NCBI GenBank assembly: GCA_031772625.1
Contig: CM062814.1
Span: forward strand, 364,905,750-364,969,749
Origin: Pinus tabuliformis
Taxonomy: Eukaryota; Streptophyta; Pinopsida; Pinales; Pinaceae
Direction of reading: 5' to 3'
DNA length: 64,000 nt
Shown here: one piece after another, positions 33,225 to 45,030 of the stretch
Layout: each line of letters starts with the position of its first letter
Numbering within the stretch: position 1 is the stretch's first letter
Notes under the pieces: generated by a model
What the model was told of the DNA's origin: nothing
Seen by the model: the letters and a program-made list of their open reading frames with translations, nothing else
Databases searched by the model: none
Program-made: the position numbers and the translations under genes

Positions 33225-34111
33225 TTGGCCAATGGCATTCTATGGCTTGAGACTCGAGTATGCCTTGGAAGGTAGCCTGAATTACATAGCATGGAAAGAT
33301 AGAATGGAGGCTGTATTATAAGAAAATGGCTTGAAGGAATTCATTGATCAAGAAATCCCAAAGCCAAGTTCAACTAATGCACAAGAGTTGGCTAACTGGA
33401 AGAAGTGTGTGGTGAAGGTGAGACAGATCATCCTTGAGGGAGTTTGAGACCATATTGTCTCGAGTCTCCATGGGAAGGATACTCCATTTTCAATGTGGAG
33501 ACATTGAAGGACGTCTACCACAACAGTAGTGACCAGAGGAAATTGGTGCGCAAGGATAAGCTTCGAAGAATCAAGATGGAGAAGGGCGATACTATTTCCA
33601 CATATTTGAAGAAGCTCACCACCTGCAGAGATGAGCTTGGAAGTGTGGGAATAACTACTATTGATGATGATATGGTGAGCCTCGCCCTCCTTGGCCTTCC
33701 AAAGAGTTGGAATAGCTACCAGGACTCTGTGAATGGAAGAGAGAAACTACTGGATTGGGAATGACTGTGGGCAGATCTTATGCACGGGAGATCAGGAGGA
33801 GCACAGGATATGGTTCTTCATCCAAGAATGATGATGAAGAAAATTTGGCCTTAGCAAGTAAGGCAAGCAAAGTGAAGGGGAAGGCTTCCCATTTCAAATC
33901 GAATTCTTCTCATGGAGGGAAGAAGGGTGACATGTCTAAAGTAAGATGCTTTAACTGGCACAAGATGGGACATTATGTGACTAATTTCCCATCAAAGAAG
34001 TCCAAGAAGGGATCCTCGAAAGGATCGGAAGGTGAGGCATTACCCTCTCAGTTAAAAATGGACTTTACCCTCATCACATGCATGGTGTCATCGATGATGG
34101 GATGTGTCTAG
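33225..34111 (+). pseudogene. Copia-2 gag remnant
   Basis: Pieces of gag in shifting frames: a TGA at 33445-33447 (before the DHIVSSL-like phrase), a lost base near 33500, an open piece 33444-33764 with TLKDVYHNSSDQRKLV and DKLRRIKMEKGDTISTYLKK, and 33755-34111 with a basic Ser/Lys-rich tract. The zinc knuckle reads CFNWHKMGHYVTNF, so two of its zinc-binding Cys are lost. The protein would have been the capsid and RNA binder; it is dead. Confidence 0.88.
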
Positions 34112-34572
34112 TATCTTGACAGTGGAGCCTCATTCCACATGAATGGTGATAAAAATTTATTCAGTGCCTGGAGGAGAAAGACCTCAAGATGCACATAGAG
34201 ATGGGAGACGACGGAAGGTATAGTGTTTCAGGAGTGGGCACAGTTTCTTTTCAGAGGGAGCATGGAGCTCCTGTCACCTTGATAGATGTGATGTATGTCC
34301 CTTGACTGAAGAAGAACTTGGTATTAGTCACGATGTTGGAGGACAAAGGCTACGATGTTGTCTTCAGTAAAGGAAAGGCGTTCCTAAGACACATAGCCAT
34401 AGATCAAACCAAGAGGATAGGGATTCAGGTGAAGAATATCTATAAACTAGAGGTAGATGATTATGCAGCATTGAGTACGAAAGCAGAATTGGTGCAAAGC
34501 CAAGATATTGGCAAGTTGTGGCAGAGGCGGTTGGGCCATTTTCATCATGGCGCTTTGAAGATAATGTAATAG
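34109..34572 (+). pseudogene. Copia-2 protease and pre-integrase remnant
   Basis: TAG at 34109 stands where Trp precedes YLDSGASFHM, the protease active site (D-S-G kept). Further on are GDDGRYSVSGVGTVSF and a stop inside the VMYVP.LKKNL box, then an open piece 34318-34569 ending WQRRLGHFHHGALKIM, the pre-integrase His region. TAA TAG follow at 34567-34572 where relatives have a Gln pair. Confidence 0.88.
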
Positions 34573-35515
34573 ATATCTACAAGACTTCCCAAAGGTAAAC
34601 TTGAGCAAGTTGACACATGCAAAGGTTGTACCTTGGGAAAGTACACCAAGTCTTCCTTTCATTATCGAGACAATTGAGAAGAGGCTATCTTAGAGCGAGT
34701 TCATACTGATTTGTGTGGACCATTCTCGACGGCATCCACATCAAAGCAAAGGTATTATGTGATTTTCATTGATGACTATTCTCGTAAACGTTGGATTTAT
34801 TTCATGCAGAAGGACCAAACATTCACAAAGTTTTGTGAGTTCAAAGCTTTGGTCGAGCAAGAGTTAGGGAGGAAGATCAAGGCCTTGAGAAGTGACAACG
34901 ATGGAGAATATGTCTCTAAAGAGTTTAAGGACTTTTGTGTGGCAGAAGGAATTAAATGAGAGTTGACGACACCTCATAACCCACAGTAGAATGGAGTGGC
35001 CGAGAGGAAGAAGATAGAATAGAAGTCGGCATCGCATACTTGGGATGAAGACACTAGAGGAAGATTTCTCCGGTAAGAGACCAGATGTGGGTCACTTCAA
35101 GATCTTTGGCTCATCGGTATATTGCCATGTGACAAAGGGTGCTTGGAAGAAGCTTGAGCCAATAGCAGAGTTGGGGATATTTGTGAGGTATACTGATACA
35201 CCTCACATCTATCGAGTGTACTTGCCTACCAGTCCGAGGACAGTGGTTCACAGAGATCTCAAGTTTGATGAGCAGAAGGCCATGCGAGTTTCCCTTGATA
35301 GGGAACTACAACTACAAGTTGTGGAGGAACTATTAGTTCCTAAGTATGAGGAGCCTCAGAATGATGTGGAGCAGCCACATGTAGAGGTTCTAAGAGTGAA
35401 GACATCCACTCAAGCAGAGTCTTCCAAAGATGGACGAAAGCGCACAAGAGTAGCTGACAAATTGTTGGAGGATGTGAGAGAGAATGTGGGAGCACCATCT
35501 TCTCAGTGCAGATAG
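34573..35515 (+). pseudogene. Copia-2 integrase remnant
   Basis: It has DTCKGCTLGKY (Cys pair of the HHCC site), VHTDLCGPF, FIDDYSRKRWIYF and LRSDNDGEYVSKEF. TGA at 34957 and TAG at 34987 (inside the conserved PQQNGVAE box) interrupt the core. After AERK a gap of roughly 90 bp removes the segment leading to the C-terminal domain. The frame resumes at 35045 with FSGKRPDVGHFKIFGSSVYC and TVVHRDLKFDE, then the linker to RT. TAG at 35513 closes it. Confidence 0.9.
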
Positions 35516-36550
35516 AGGAGGTCACCTGAGAGGTACACTAGATACATGGCCCTTACTAGGGAATGTGTTGAGACCGAGCCATCTTCCTTTGAAGAAGCAG
35601 TGCAACAACCAATTTGGGTTGATGCTATGGTCGAGGAGTATGACTCCATAGTTCATAACAGTGTTTGGGATGAGGTTCCGAGAACGAAGAACAAGTCAGT
35701 TGTGAGTTCTCATTGGCTTTACAAGGTAAAGAACGTTGTTGATGGTAGTGTGGAGAAGCATAAGGCAAGATTTGTTGCCCGTGGCTCTTCACAGGTCGAG
35801 GGGATTGACTATGATGAGACTTTTACTCCTGCCCCAAGGTACTCATCTATCAAATCTATGTTGGCACTATCAGCATAGATGGGTTGTAAGACCCATTAGA
35901 TTGATGTGAAGACTGCATTCCTTAATGGCCACATTAAGGAAGAGGTATACATAGAGAAACGAGAAGGTTTTGAGACCTTCGATCATGAGTCACATGTGTG
36001 CCGACTCAAGAGAGCGTTGTACGGGCTGAAGAAAGAACCTCGTGCTCGGTACACAAGGATAGACAACTACTTCACCACGTTGGGCTTCACAAAGAGTGAA
36101 GTGGATGTGAACCTGAACCACATGGTGGTGAAAGGTAAGCTGTTGATCATTGTACTTTATGTTGATGATCTCATATTGATTGGTGATGATTAGTTGATCG
36201 TGTCTTGCAAGGAGGACCTTGCAAGAGAATTCGATATGAAAGACATGGGTCTCATGCATTACTTCCTTGGCATGGAAGTGTGGTAGAAGGATGGGGAGTT
36301 GTTTGTATCTCAGAGCAAGTATGCCAACGAGATACTCAAGAGCTTCCACTTGGAGAAGTGCAAGCCCATGCAGACTCCTCTAGCAGGTAACTGGAGGAAT
36401 GAGTTTGCTACTTCAAGAGAAGTGGTAGAGGCTACCGTGTATAGGTAGCTTGTGGGTTCACTGATGTACTTAATGAACACATGACTAGATTTGTGCTATG
36501 CGGTGAACCAGTTGAGTCAAGCGATGGTTCAACCTACCAAGACGTTTTGG
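35516..36550 (+). pseudogene. Copia-2 reverse transcriptase remnant
   Basis: In frame: SFEEAVQQPIWVDAM, WLYKVKNVVDGSVEKHKAR, FVARGSSQVEGIDYDETF, then TAG 35876. It continues with [35 protein letters not shown] and the catalytic [13 protein letters not shown], then TAG at 36191, TAG at 36284 (inside GMEVWxKDGELF), TAG at 36446 and TGA at 36482. Catalytic Asp residues remain, but the chain is cut at least five times. Confidence 0.93.
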
Positions 36551-37123
36551 AAGGTAGAAAAGCATGTATTGAGATACCTCATAGGCACATCTGAGTATGG
36601 ATTATGGTATAGATAGACAGAGGGAGTGAAGCTGCAAGGCTTCTCTGATGTAGATTGGGCAGGGAGTCCATCAGATCGGAAGAGCACATCAGGAGGGATT
36701 TTCAACCTTCGGTCAGCGGCAGCTTCTTGGTACAATAGGAAACAGAGGTCAGTTGCACTCAGCTCGGTAGAGGTAGAACACATGGCTGAAAGTGAGGCAA
36801 CATGTGAGACCATCTGGATGCGGAAAATCCTAGTTGATTTGTTTGATTAGAGGATGGATCCAACTGTGATCTATTGTGATAATCAGAGTTGTACCAAACT
36901 CTCTAAGAATCCTATATTTCATGATAGGTCTAAGCACATCAACGTCTGGTATCATCATCTCAAAGACTTTGTAGCAAGGAGCATCATGTTGCTGCCGTAT
37001 ATTTCGATAGAGGAGCAAGATGCTGAAATTTTGACAAAGGCATTGTCAAAGTGTAAATTCGAGCTCCATAGAGACAGGATCAAGATGGCAGATAATCCCT
37101 TTCTTGTTGACAGGGAGTGTTGA
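36551..37123 (+). pseudogene. Copia-2 RNase H remnant
   Basis: Contains KVEKHVLRYLIGTSEYG, TAG at 36614, FSDVDWAGSPSDRKSTSGG, SVALSSVEVEHMA (normally EAEYMA), IWMRKILVDLFD, TAG at 36848, then VIYCDNQSCTKLSKN and RSKHINVWYHHLKD. The pol stop lies at the edge of the 3' LTR after DREC, as in Copia-1. Confidence 0.93.
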
Positions 37124-38007
37124 AATATGGCAACAAGAATATTCCAATTTAATTTGTCCTTGAATTAAATTGTGAATTAAATCAAATTTAGTCTTAATAG
37201 CTACCTGTAAATAATTAATTTATTTATTTTAAATTAATTAGTTGCAAAAATTCAAGTTAGAAGTCTTTCGGAAGTCATGCAAGAGTTATCCCTTAAATTA
37301 AGGAGATAAGATTGAGTTATATTTGAGTTTTAAATAGTTAACTCAGTTTACTGAGTTAAGTCCAGTTAAATTAGTTACAAACTGTTTGAGGTACCAATAA
37401 TGAGTTAACAGTCAGTTGATGCATTAATGCACTCAAATAGTGCTACTCCAGTTAACTAAAGATTCCCTCATCAAAAACTCATGCATGTCTATTCTGAGAA
37501 AGACCTAGTTGATATGTTCAAGGACAATGTACTATCAGTTGCATGTATTTTCCCATGGAGAAAACTCATGCATGCAGTCAAGGATTCATCCTTGAGGATT
37601 GCACAGTTTTGAAGGCTTGTTTTCTCCACTTGGAAATAGGTTAATCATCCATAAGAAACAGTGCAAGGAAATAGGAGCTTGGAGGGCAGAGAGGAAGGTT
37701 GGAGAGAAGCCAAGGTTCCTTTGAGCATCTGTGAGGATTGTACTGAGAGCTGGTTAGCTTTGAGAGATCAGGATTTGTATAATTCCTATGTATTTCCACT
37801 ATGTATGATAATACAATAGTGTGGGGTTTCTATTTGAGACTTTCCGCAAAGTATTTTCATGTGTATTGTGTTATTGATTCTTCTTCTTTTGGTTATATTA
37901 TTCAGCTCGATCTTTAAGCTTCCGCAAATTGATAGTAGAAGTAGGTTATAGTATTCTGCTTTGATTTATATTGCATTATCGGGTTAACCTATCACAGATT
38001 TTCTATA
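37118..38007 (+). repeat. 3' LTR of Copia-2
   Basis: 890 bp beginning TGTTGAAATATGG just after a purine-rich CAGGGAG and ending TTTTCTATA (CACA-type end decayed). Its first 72 bp show what the 5' LTR lost. Confidence 0.93.
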
Positions 38008-38771
38008 GTTGTTTCTTAAATAGGAGAAAAAGTTACCAGAACCACCCGTGGTGGAATTCGTACAAAGTTATGAACATCGACCTTATACAATAGCTTCTTC
38101 CAAGTCTTGCAAGACTTCTGACATGATGGAATTTTTCGATGGTCAAATTCGTGGAAGCTTCAACAAATAAAACCCCTTAGCCGTTGCAGATGAACTCTAA
38201 CCTACCATTTCACTTGTTTTTCAAGTCACGTGATCCTCTTAAACTTCATGAACAAAGGATAATAGGAAACCAAGACTTTGGATAGTGCATTTTTGGCATT
38301 ACGCAATAGAACCATAGAATCTAAGCATGGTAATAAGACAATACTAGTTTTCTTTGGTCATTATGTATGTTGAATGGAATGGTACCTACAATACACAATA
38401 GAAAGAGAAAGCTCCATTTATTTATGATAACATGGGGAACTAAACTATAGTTGTCCACTTTGTGACCTTATAGTAGTAACCCACTAACCCCAACCAACCA
38501 CAAACAAGGTTCATTATGGATATTACTTGGTTAGTGAAGAACGCAAGCGATTGAAATGTAAGCGGTCTGTTAAGTGTGAGATTTTAGTGGAGACGCTAGG
38601 TCGACCTCACAGAAGCGCCTCCCTTACATGAGGTTCACATGCATATTATTTTATTTAATATTTCTTTTAAATTACGATTTTCGCATTTTACCAGTGAAAA
38701 ATGGATAATCGTTACTCTCTATGTTTTTGTCCCTAGCTAACCTTAGATGAAACAATGATGGTAGATTATAT
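38008..38771. other. Unrecognised stretch between Copia-2 and block B
   Basis: No known element. One plus-strand stretch (about 38025-38170) is open for some 46 codons and reads PEPPVVEFVQSYEHRPYTIA and onward to a stop; I do not recognise it and it has no start. It could be a fragment of a host gene or element. Otherwise non-coding. Confidence 0.4.
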
Positions 38772-40718
38772 TGATGAAGCTAATGTTTTGTTAAAGGCTT
38801 TCATGAGCTCTACGAAGAAGATGTAAGACCATCGGTTAAAAGCAGCTAGTAGTTGTTTTCCTACTTGTCACTTGAAATCTTGAAATAACTATTGGTGGAT
38901 GTTTTCCACAATGTGCTCTTGGACATACTCGTGGGAATTTCATATGAAGTTATGGATAATAGTGTGTTATTACCTTTCCATTTATAGAAAAAACAAAATC
39001 AATTTAAAAAAATATATTTTTTAATTTATTTAATGTGTTTTAAATAATACAACAATTAAATTTTGAGTAAATAAATTTAAAGTGTAAACTAAAATAAATA
39101 AATAAAAGTAAAGGTATAAAATAAATTATAAATTCATATTGATAGTTATAAACTAGTCTAGATATTATATATAATTCCTTATAAGCAAGATTTAAATAAA
39201 GAAATAAATAAAATATGTTATTTTTATCTTTTGTATTATTATTTTTTAAGTTAATTTATCTAGTGATTTAATTAATTATATAATATTTGAATTTTAAATA
39301 AAAAAATTTAAAATGTAAATTAAATTGATATTATTTATATTGTTGTATGTATATTTAGTAAATTTTAACAATCAAATTATAATGTGGAAGTTGATTTATT
39401 GTTTCACAAATAAGGAGTTCTCAAGCACCATTTTTATGTATTTGGTTGTCAAAGACACTTTCAAGGAAAATAGTATAAACAAATAAGCCAAAATGTCAAG
39501 TTTTTAACTATGTAGAAGTTTATAAATGTGTAATGTTTCGATAGTTTTTCTATCTTCATAAAATTATTGTTTCTAAAATGGTTATATTTATTATAAATTA
39601 TTGGTTAGTTAATAAGAACACTTATTATAATGAGAATGTGGCTTGACACATTACTATTTTCTAGTGGATTCAAAATATGATTATTATTATTTAGTGGCCA
39701 ATAAGGTGTAGATATATACTCCTATCAATTTTTTGTCTCTCTTAAGCTGTTAATCAATTACTTCCCACCATACTTTAAGTAAACTTTTGCATACTTAGCA
39801 AAATATACTTCCCATCATTATTTATATAGGAGTAAATTTGTAAATGTCTAGACATCTCATCTTATCAGTGCATTCCAAATCAAGACTATAGGATTTGATT
39901 TGCCTATTAACAATTATTAATATAGCATTGACGAGTGCAAATTATAATATTTTTACAATTTTTTCTAGAGCATAATTTCTAAACAACACTTATTTTAAGT
40001 GAATTGTTAATTTTGCATTCAATACATTTCATATAATAAAAAATTTACCCATCATCAAAATTAATTTAATAATTAATATCTTCCTATTTGGTGTTCCCTT
40101 CCCTTGCTTCACGGGTATGCTTATTTATCTCTATACCAAATCAGTATTATCAGCACGCACCACGTTTATGGTATCATTTAGGCACACCATCAAATCTTGC
40201 CTAATGTTTTATTCTCATTTGATTCAGATTTTGTTCGGGTGTATTAATTAATTGTTTATGTCTATTTAACAATCTGCAAGACACATGCTTTATATCATAT
40301 GTTCGATGTAAAATGATAGTCTGTTTTATGTTTTTTTGAATTTATAAAATAAATAATTTCTAATCATTTTAATGGTATTGAATTACACCACTCACAAATC
40401 TTTATTTAATTTAAAAAAAAATTATTTATATATAAAAATTAAACTCCGCTATGTAACATTAGTTTGTTAAAACTATATAAAATTAAAACAATTAAACTAG
40501 GACATCCATATTAAAAATATTAATGTAGTTGATATAAGCCAAAGACTTTAGTTGTATGTAATATTGACAAATATATAATAGTAAAAATAATATTACAAAA
40601 AAAGTCATTACAATAAAAATATTATTATTCTCATTACAATTAATAATATATATTAATTATTATTTAATATTAAATGTATTTATTATTATTTAATTTTAAA
40701 TTATGTATATTTGATAAT

Positions 40719-40734
40719 AGTAGTAATATTAATA
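40719..40734. repeat. Left target-site duplication of the PLE
   Basis: AGTAGTAATATTAATA, repeated exactly at 42220-42235. Block A has one copy of a very similar sequence at about 1976-1991 with no insert. Confidence 0.9.
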
Positions 40735-40812
40735 GATTTGAGACTTCTGCAATCTGCATTTTGTGTGGTTATGTCTTTCGGAGTCATTGCATTTACTGTT
40801 TTCTGTATCGAT

Positions 40813-40850
40813 GTTTCGAACCATCCTCTATGGTTCATCATCAGGATTAG
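40813..40850 (-). ncRNA. Hammerhead ribozyme-like motif in PLE 3' region
   Basis: On the minus strand CTGATGA (40844-40838) is followed by TGAACC, a 9-base loop and GGTTC, then GAAAC (40817-40813). This is the hammerhead core order box CUGANGA - stem II - box GAAA, with a 5-bp GAACC/GGUUC stem II and one extra U before it. PLEs are known to carry hammerhead motifs. I cannot find convincing stems I and III or the cleavage triplet, so it may be decayed or act only as a dimer. Confidence 0.45.
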
Positions 40851-40950
40851 ATATGTGAAGAAGTCAGAGATTGATGTGTAATAAATAGAGGATATGGTAG
40901 GGATGGTAATGTAAAGATCCGACATGTTTGATAATGGTACAGTTTTAATT

Positions 40951-41083
<133 letters not shown>

Positions 41084-41686
41084 TTTGTGTAGTAACTAAG
41101 TATTTGTTGTTTTTAATTATTTTTTGTTTCCAATGAGATATTAATGCTTGATTAGCTTTGTATTGCAAGATCTCATTGAACATAATTAAACTATTAAATT
41201 ACTACTTGAATGTTAATAACGTTTTTACTTAAACCTTGATTTAATAGTTATTAGAATTTAATGTTTTAATGTTGAGAGATATTAAATCTATATTAATTAA
41301 TATTTATTAAGATATTCTAAGTTCATAAGCTATAGATGCTAGATTAATATTCTTATGATTTATACTAGATTAATATTAATACCAATACAAGATAAGGTTA
41401 ACTAAGGTTCAAATATAATTAAATGAGTTTAATATTGATAATGTTAAGGTATATTAAATCTATATTAATTAATAATTATTAAGATATTTTAATGAAGTTC
41501 ATAAGTTCTAGATGCTAGATTAATGTTATGTATTGAATTATATTAGGATTAGGTTAACTAATGGGTTAAATGAAATTAAATGAGTTTAATCCTACTAAAG
41601 TTTTAAGGAATGAAAGAGAAAGGATGGGGTAGGGATCGTCTAGGAGATGGTAGAATCCCTTGTTAGCGTAGGAATCCAATTATTGC

Positions 41687-42205
41687 TTATTTTCCAAACA
41701 TCATCACGGTTGAGGTTATTGGGGTTTTTCCATGTTTCGATAGCTTCTCTAAATTTTCTATGGTGGTACTGCTCAATTTTGGCGACAACACAGGTGTTTT
41801 CAATGCAAATGTGATGATTGGTTTACTAGAGTGCTCAACCAAAGCTGAGGTTTTGGAGCGGTTATGCTTAATGTCTACAACATGTTCTTGAATCCTAGTT
41901 AATATAGAACGACCAGTTTCACCAATGTAGGCCTCACCGCATGAACAAGGGAGAAAATAAACCCCTTTGTGATGTTTAAGATCAATGGGATATTTTACTG
42001 ATTTTAGACATCTATTGATTCTATTCATGGGTTTGAAAGCGGTTTTTATATTAGTCTTTTCTAAAATTTGTAAAATCTTATCAGTGGTGCCTAGAATGTA
42101 GGGAAGGTGAACCTTACCAGCATAATCATCCATATGTTTTTTGTTTCTAGGATTCTCAGCTTTCTTGAAAGCATTGATACCTTGGTGTCTTTTGTATCCA
42201 TTCTT
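41687..42205 (-). pseudogene. PLE GIY-YIG endonuclease fragment
   Basis: About 172 codons open on the minus strand, preceded by a TAA just inside the truncated end. The first part (NGYKRHQGINAFKKAENPRN, then GKVHLPYILGTTDKI) corresponds to the linker after the RT thumb of PLE polyproteins. Next comes GVYFLPCSCGEAYIGETGRS, the GIY-YIG signature with the Cys pair typical of PLE endonucleases, followed by R and H residues of the active-site region (TRIQEHVVDIKHNRS, ALVEHS). This domain nicks target DNA for primed reverse transcription. The frame is undamaged over the endonuclease. There is no RT in this copy, so it cannot move itself. Confidence 0.93.
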
Positions 42206-42219
42206 TTAAAAAAAATCCA

Positions 42220-42235
42220 AGTAGTAATATTAATA
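42220..42235. repeat. Right target-site duplication of the PLE
   Basis: Exact copy of 40719-40734. Confidence 0.9.
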
Positions 42236-42424
42236 AATAATAATAATCCTAATAACAATATTTCTTCTAAAATGATTATAATAATATTTAATTATTAATT
42301 CATATTATTATTAATAACTATTTTTAATAAATCATTATTAAATATTTATTAAATATTAAATATTTGTTAATTATTAATTATTAATTAATTATTAATTACT
42401 AATTATGAATGAATTAATTAATTA

Positions 42425-43080
42425 ATTTGTCATAATGTGACATTGGACCATGGTTGACCACGATTGATTTTATAAAAGATGGTTGATCGTAGTTGAATAA
42501 TATTAAACCCGATGGACAAATATTATAAACACAAGGTATATAAACCCTAAGATAAATATTATACACCAAAATAAACATGGTTGACCATGGTCGATTTTCA
42601 TACTGAGACAATCCTTGTCACAATGTGACATTAGACCATGGTTGACCATCCTTGACCATGATTTATTTTGAAACTGACAGAATCTTTCTCAGAATGCGGC
42701 ATTAGACCATGGTTGACCATGGTTGATTCTCATATTTAGAAAATATTTGTCACAATACGATGTTGGAGCATGGTTGACCATGTTTCACCATGGTTGATTC
42801 TCATATTGAGACAATGCTTGTCACAATACGATGTTGGACCATGGTTGACCATGATTTATGTTATAAAATATAGTTGACCATGATTTATATTATAAACCCT
42901 AGGGATTGATACAAAAAACTGAAGGGATTATAAACCTAAGGGAATAATATTAAACCCTAGGAATATGAACCCTTAAATTAATAAACCTACGGGAATAATA
43001 AACCCAAGGGATAAAATCTATAATCCCATGGTATATAAACCATAAGATAAATATTATAAACCCTTAAATAAATGGTGAGC
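42425..43080. repeat. CCATGGTTGA composite array (B1)
   Basis: Counterpart of array A1 with the same module order: GGTTGACCATG clusters with CACAATGTGA spacers, then AAACCCAAGGG-type phrases. Confidence 0.8.
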
Positions 43081-45030
43081 CTTGGTATTGCACCAAGAGT
43101 GATGCAAATCCCAGGGCTCCTCAACTCTATTTATCAACCCGCGGTTTCTATAAACTTTGAGGTGACAGTGTTATATGCACAATAGATGGGATTCTACTCA
43201 TGCCACCCTCAACTAGGACATTTGATCAATAGTGCTCCAAGACCATTACTCCTACTCAATTAGGATGAAAGCTAGCTAATGAAGGTGAAATTTAGAAGCT
43301 ACCTCTAACAATGAAAAGGAAAATGTTATTAACCTCAACTTGCAAATGTTATTGAAACAATTCATGAAAATGAAAGAGCTAAATTACTTGTAGAAAGGGA
43401 ACTACATTATCTTGCAATCGTCCATCTAATTATCATATATTCTTGTAGCAAGGAAGCTAACCTATCAAACGATAATCCAAGATTCTATGTACCATCTAAC
43501 TAGATCCCACTTGCATGTAAATCAATGTTCTATTTGTGCCAAATTTTTGATAAGTAAACTAACACTATTTTATTTTTGCAGCAAAGGAAAAAGAGGGTTT
43601 GCAGTGGCCTAGGAGCCTGCCTTGATCATGAAGTCACAACTGGGGGTCAACATCCTTCTAAACTAAGTCCAAGTTGCAGTAAGGATAAAAAATAGTGAAG
43701 AAAAATGTTGTTACAAGTCTGCTACAAGAGGCTTCTACACGTGCCTTGTATTGCTACAGGAGGGCATGTAATGCTATAGGAGGGCTTCCGAGAAGGTTTA
43801 AGAGGTGAAAATGAAGGTTTAAGTGCATGGAAAAGGTGGATGGAGGTTGAGATGAATGAGTGAAAGGTGGAAAATACCCCTAGCCAAGCGCATAGCCTTT
43901 TGAAGGCCTGTTTTTCACTAGGAGGGATGCTCTTAGAGACCCTAGGAAAATGTTCTCATGAAATGTAATTTTAGGGACAAAATTTGGGTTTCAAAAGAGA
44001 AGGTGAAGGATTCCAAGATGGAGGTGGTGAAGGTTTCCTTCTATGCAAATTCAAACAACCCTGCAACCATCACAGGCGTACACCCACTTATCATTGAGAA
44101 AATGGAACAACTAGTAGAATGAAAATATGAGTTGAATTTAAATGTTATCTAATCTGTTGGAGGACTCTGGTATAATAAATAAACCAAATCCTAAGCTACA
44201 ACAAGCACATGAAAAATAAGATGACTAACAAAAATCTTCTTCCAAGAAATCATAAACATAATACTTTTAGGATATGGTTGTAAATCCTTCTATTCAAGCT
44301 CCCATGAGAGAGATGAGGTAGAGGCTGCAATCACAGATTTAGTTGGATTATTCTCTACTGAAATGCAAGAAACTAAAAAATACTCTGAAACTAAAAGAGA
44401 TACAAATACAAAAGAGAGACCTAATCCACTGGGTTGGGCCCAAACCAAGAGCCTCAGGCCTATGGAACTAACTCAATAATGAATCAACAAGAAACTTCTC
44501 ATTATCATTGAATCAAAGTCTAATACAGCAAATAACAGTGCGAAGTTGTTGAGCTCAATATCTACCTAGCTGAAAACAAAACTTGAGTCATCATGGCCTA
44601 TTCTACATGCTTATTTATACAAGAGGGTAGCCACTATCAGCTCCCTAGAAAGTAGGAATATTTGTCTCCTACAACTCAAGAATGGTGGATCATGTTCCTC
44701 ATTATTGTCGCTTACTTGGTAACCAATGACCTTGAGCCAATTAGAGAGAGAGTGTTGTGATATTGGGTTAGTTGAGGGAGTTAAAGTGGTGGACAACATC
44801 CTAGATTCTCGCCTTGTTGTCTACTCCGAGCCCCTGCATCAAAATCATCTCATGAATTTCTCCATTTCCTGTAATTAAAGTATGTTAGGCCACATGACAT
44901 GAAAAACATGTTTTATCCTTCTCACTACGCATAATATAACAAAAAATGTAAATAAATGTGAGAAAGAGACAATTCTAAAGCTAGAGGATGGCATCATGAC
45001 CATTATAACGTACCTATTGATGAGCCTCTT
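43080..45030. repeat. Unrecognised interspersed segment (copy B)
   Basis: Counterpart of 2790-4395. It includes 43160-43510, absent from A; that piece starts with a frame reading WDSTHATLN and holds ERAKLLVERELHYLAIVHL, which could be a decayed retroelement coding piece, but I cannot assign it. The remainder aligns with A at moderate divergence. Confidence 0.5.

Larger units (their letters stand above)
32307..38007 (+). mobile_element. Copia-2: old, heavily mutated Ty1/Copia element
   Basis: Ty1/Copia element on the plus strand with a left-truncated 5' LTR (32307-33129), primer-binding site (33130), gag, protease, integrase, RT, RNase H, and a full 3' LTR (37118-38007). Motif order is complete, but more than ten in-frame stops, several frameshifts and an in-frame gap after the integrase core break it. 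The LTRs differ at well over 10% of positions by eye, so it is far older than Copia-1. Most stops look like C-to-T changes of CAG or CGA. No left target duplication can be read because the left end is lost. Confidence 0.95.
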
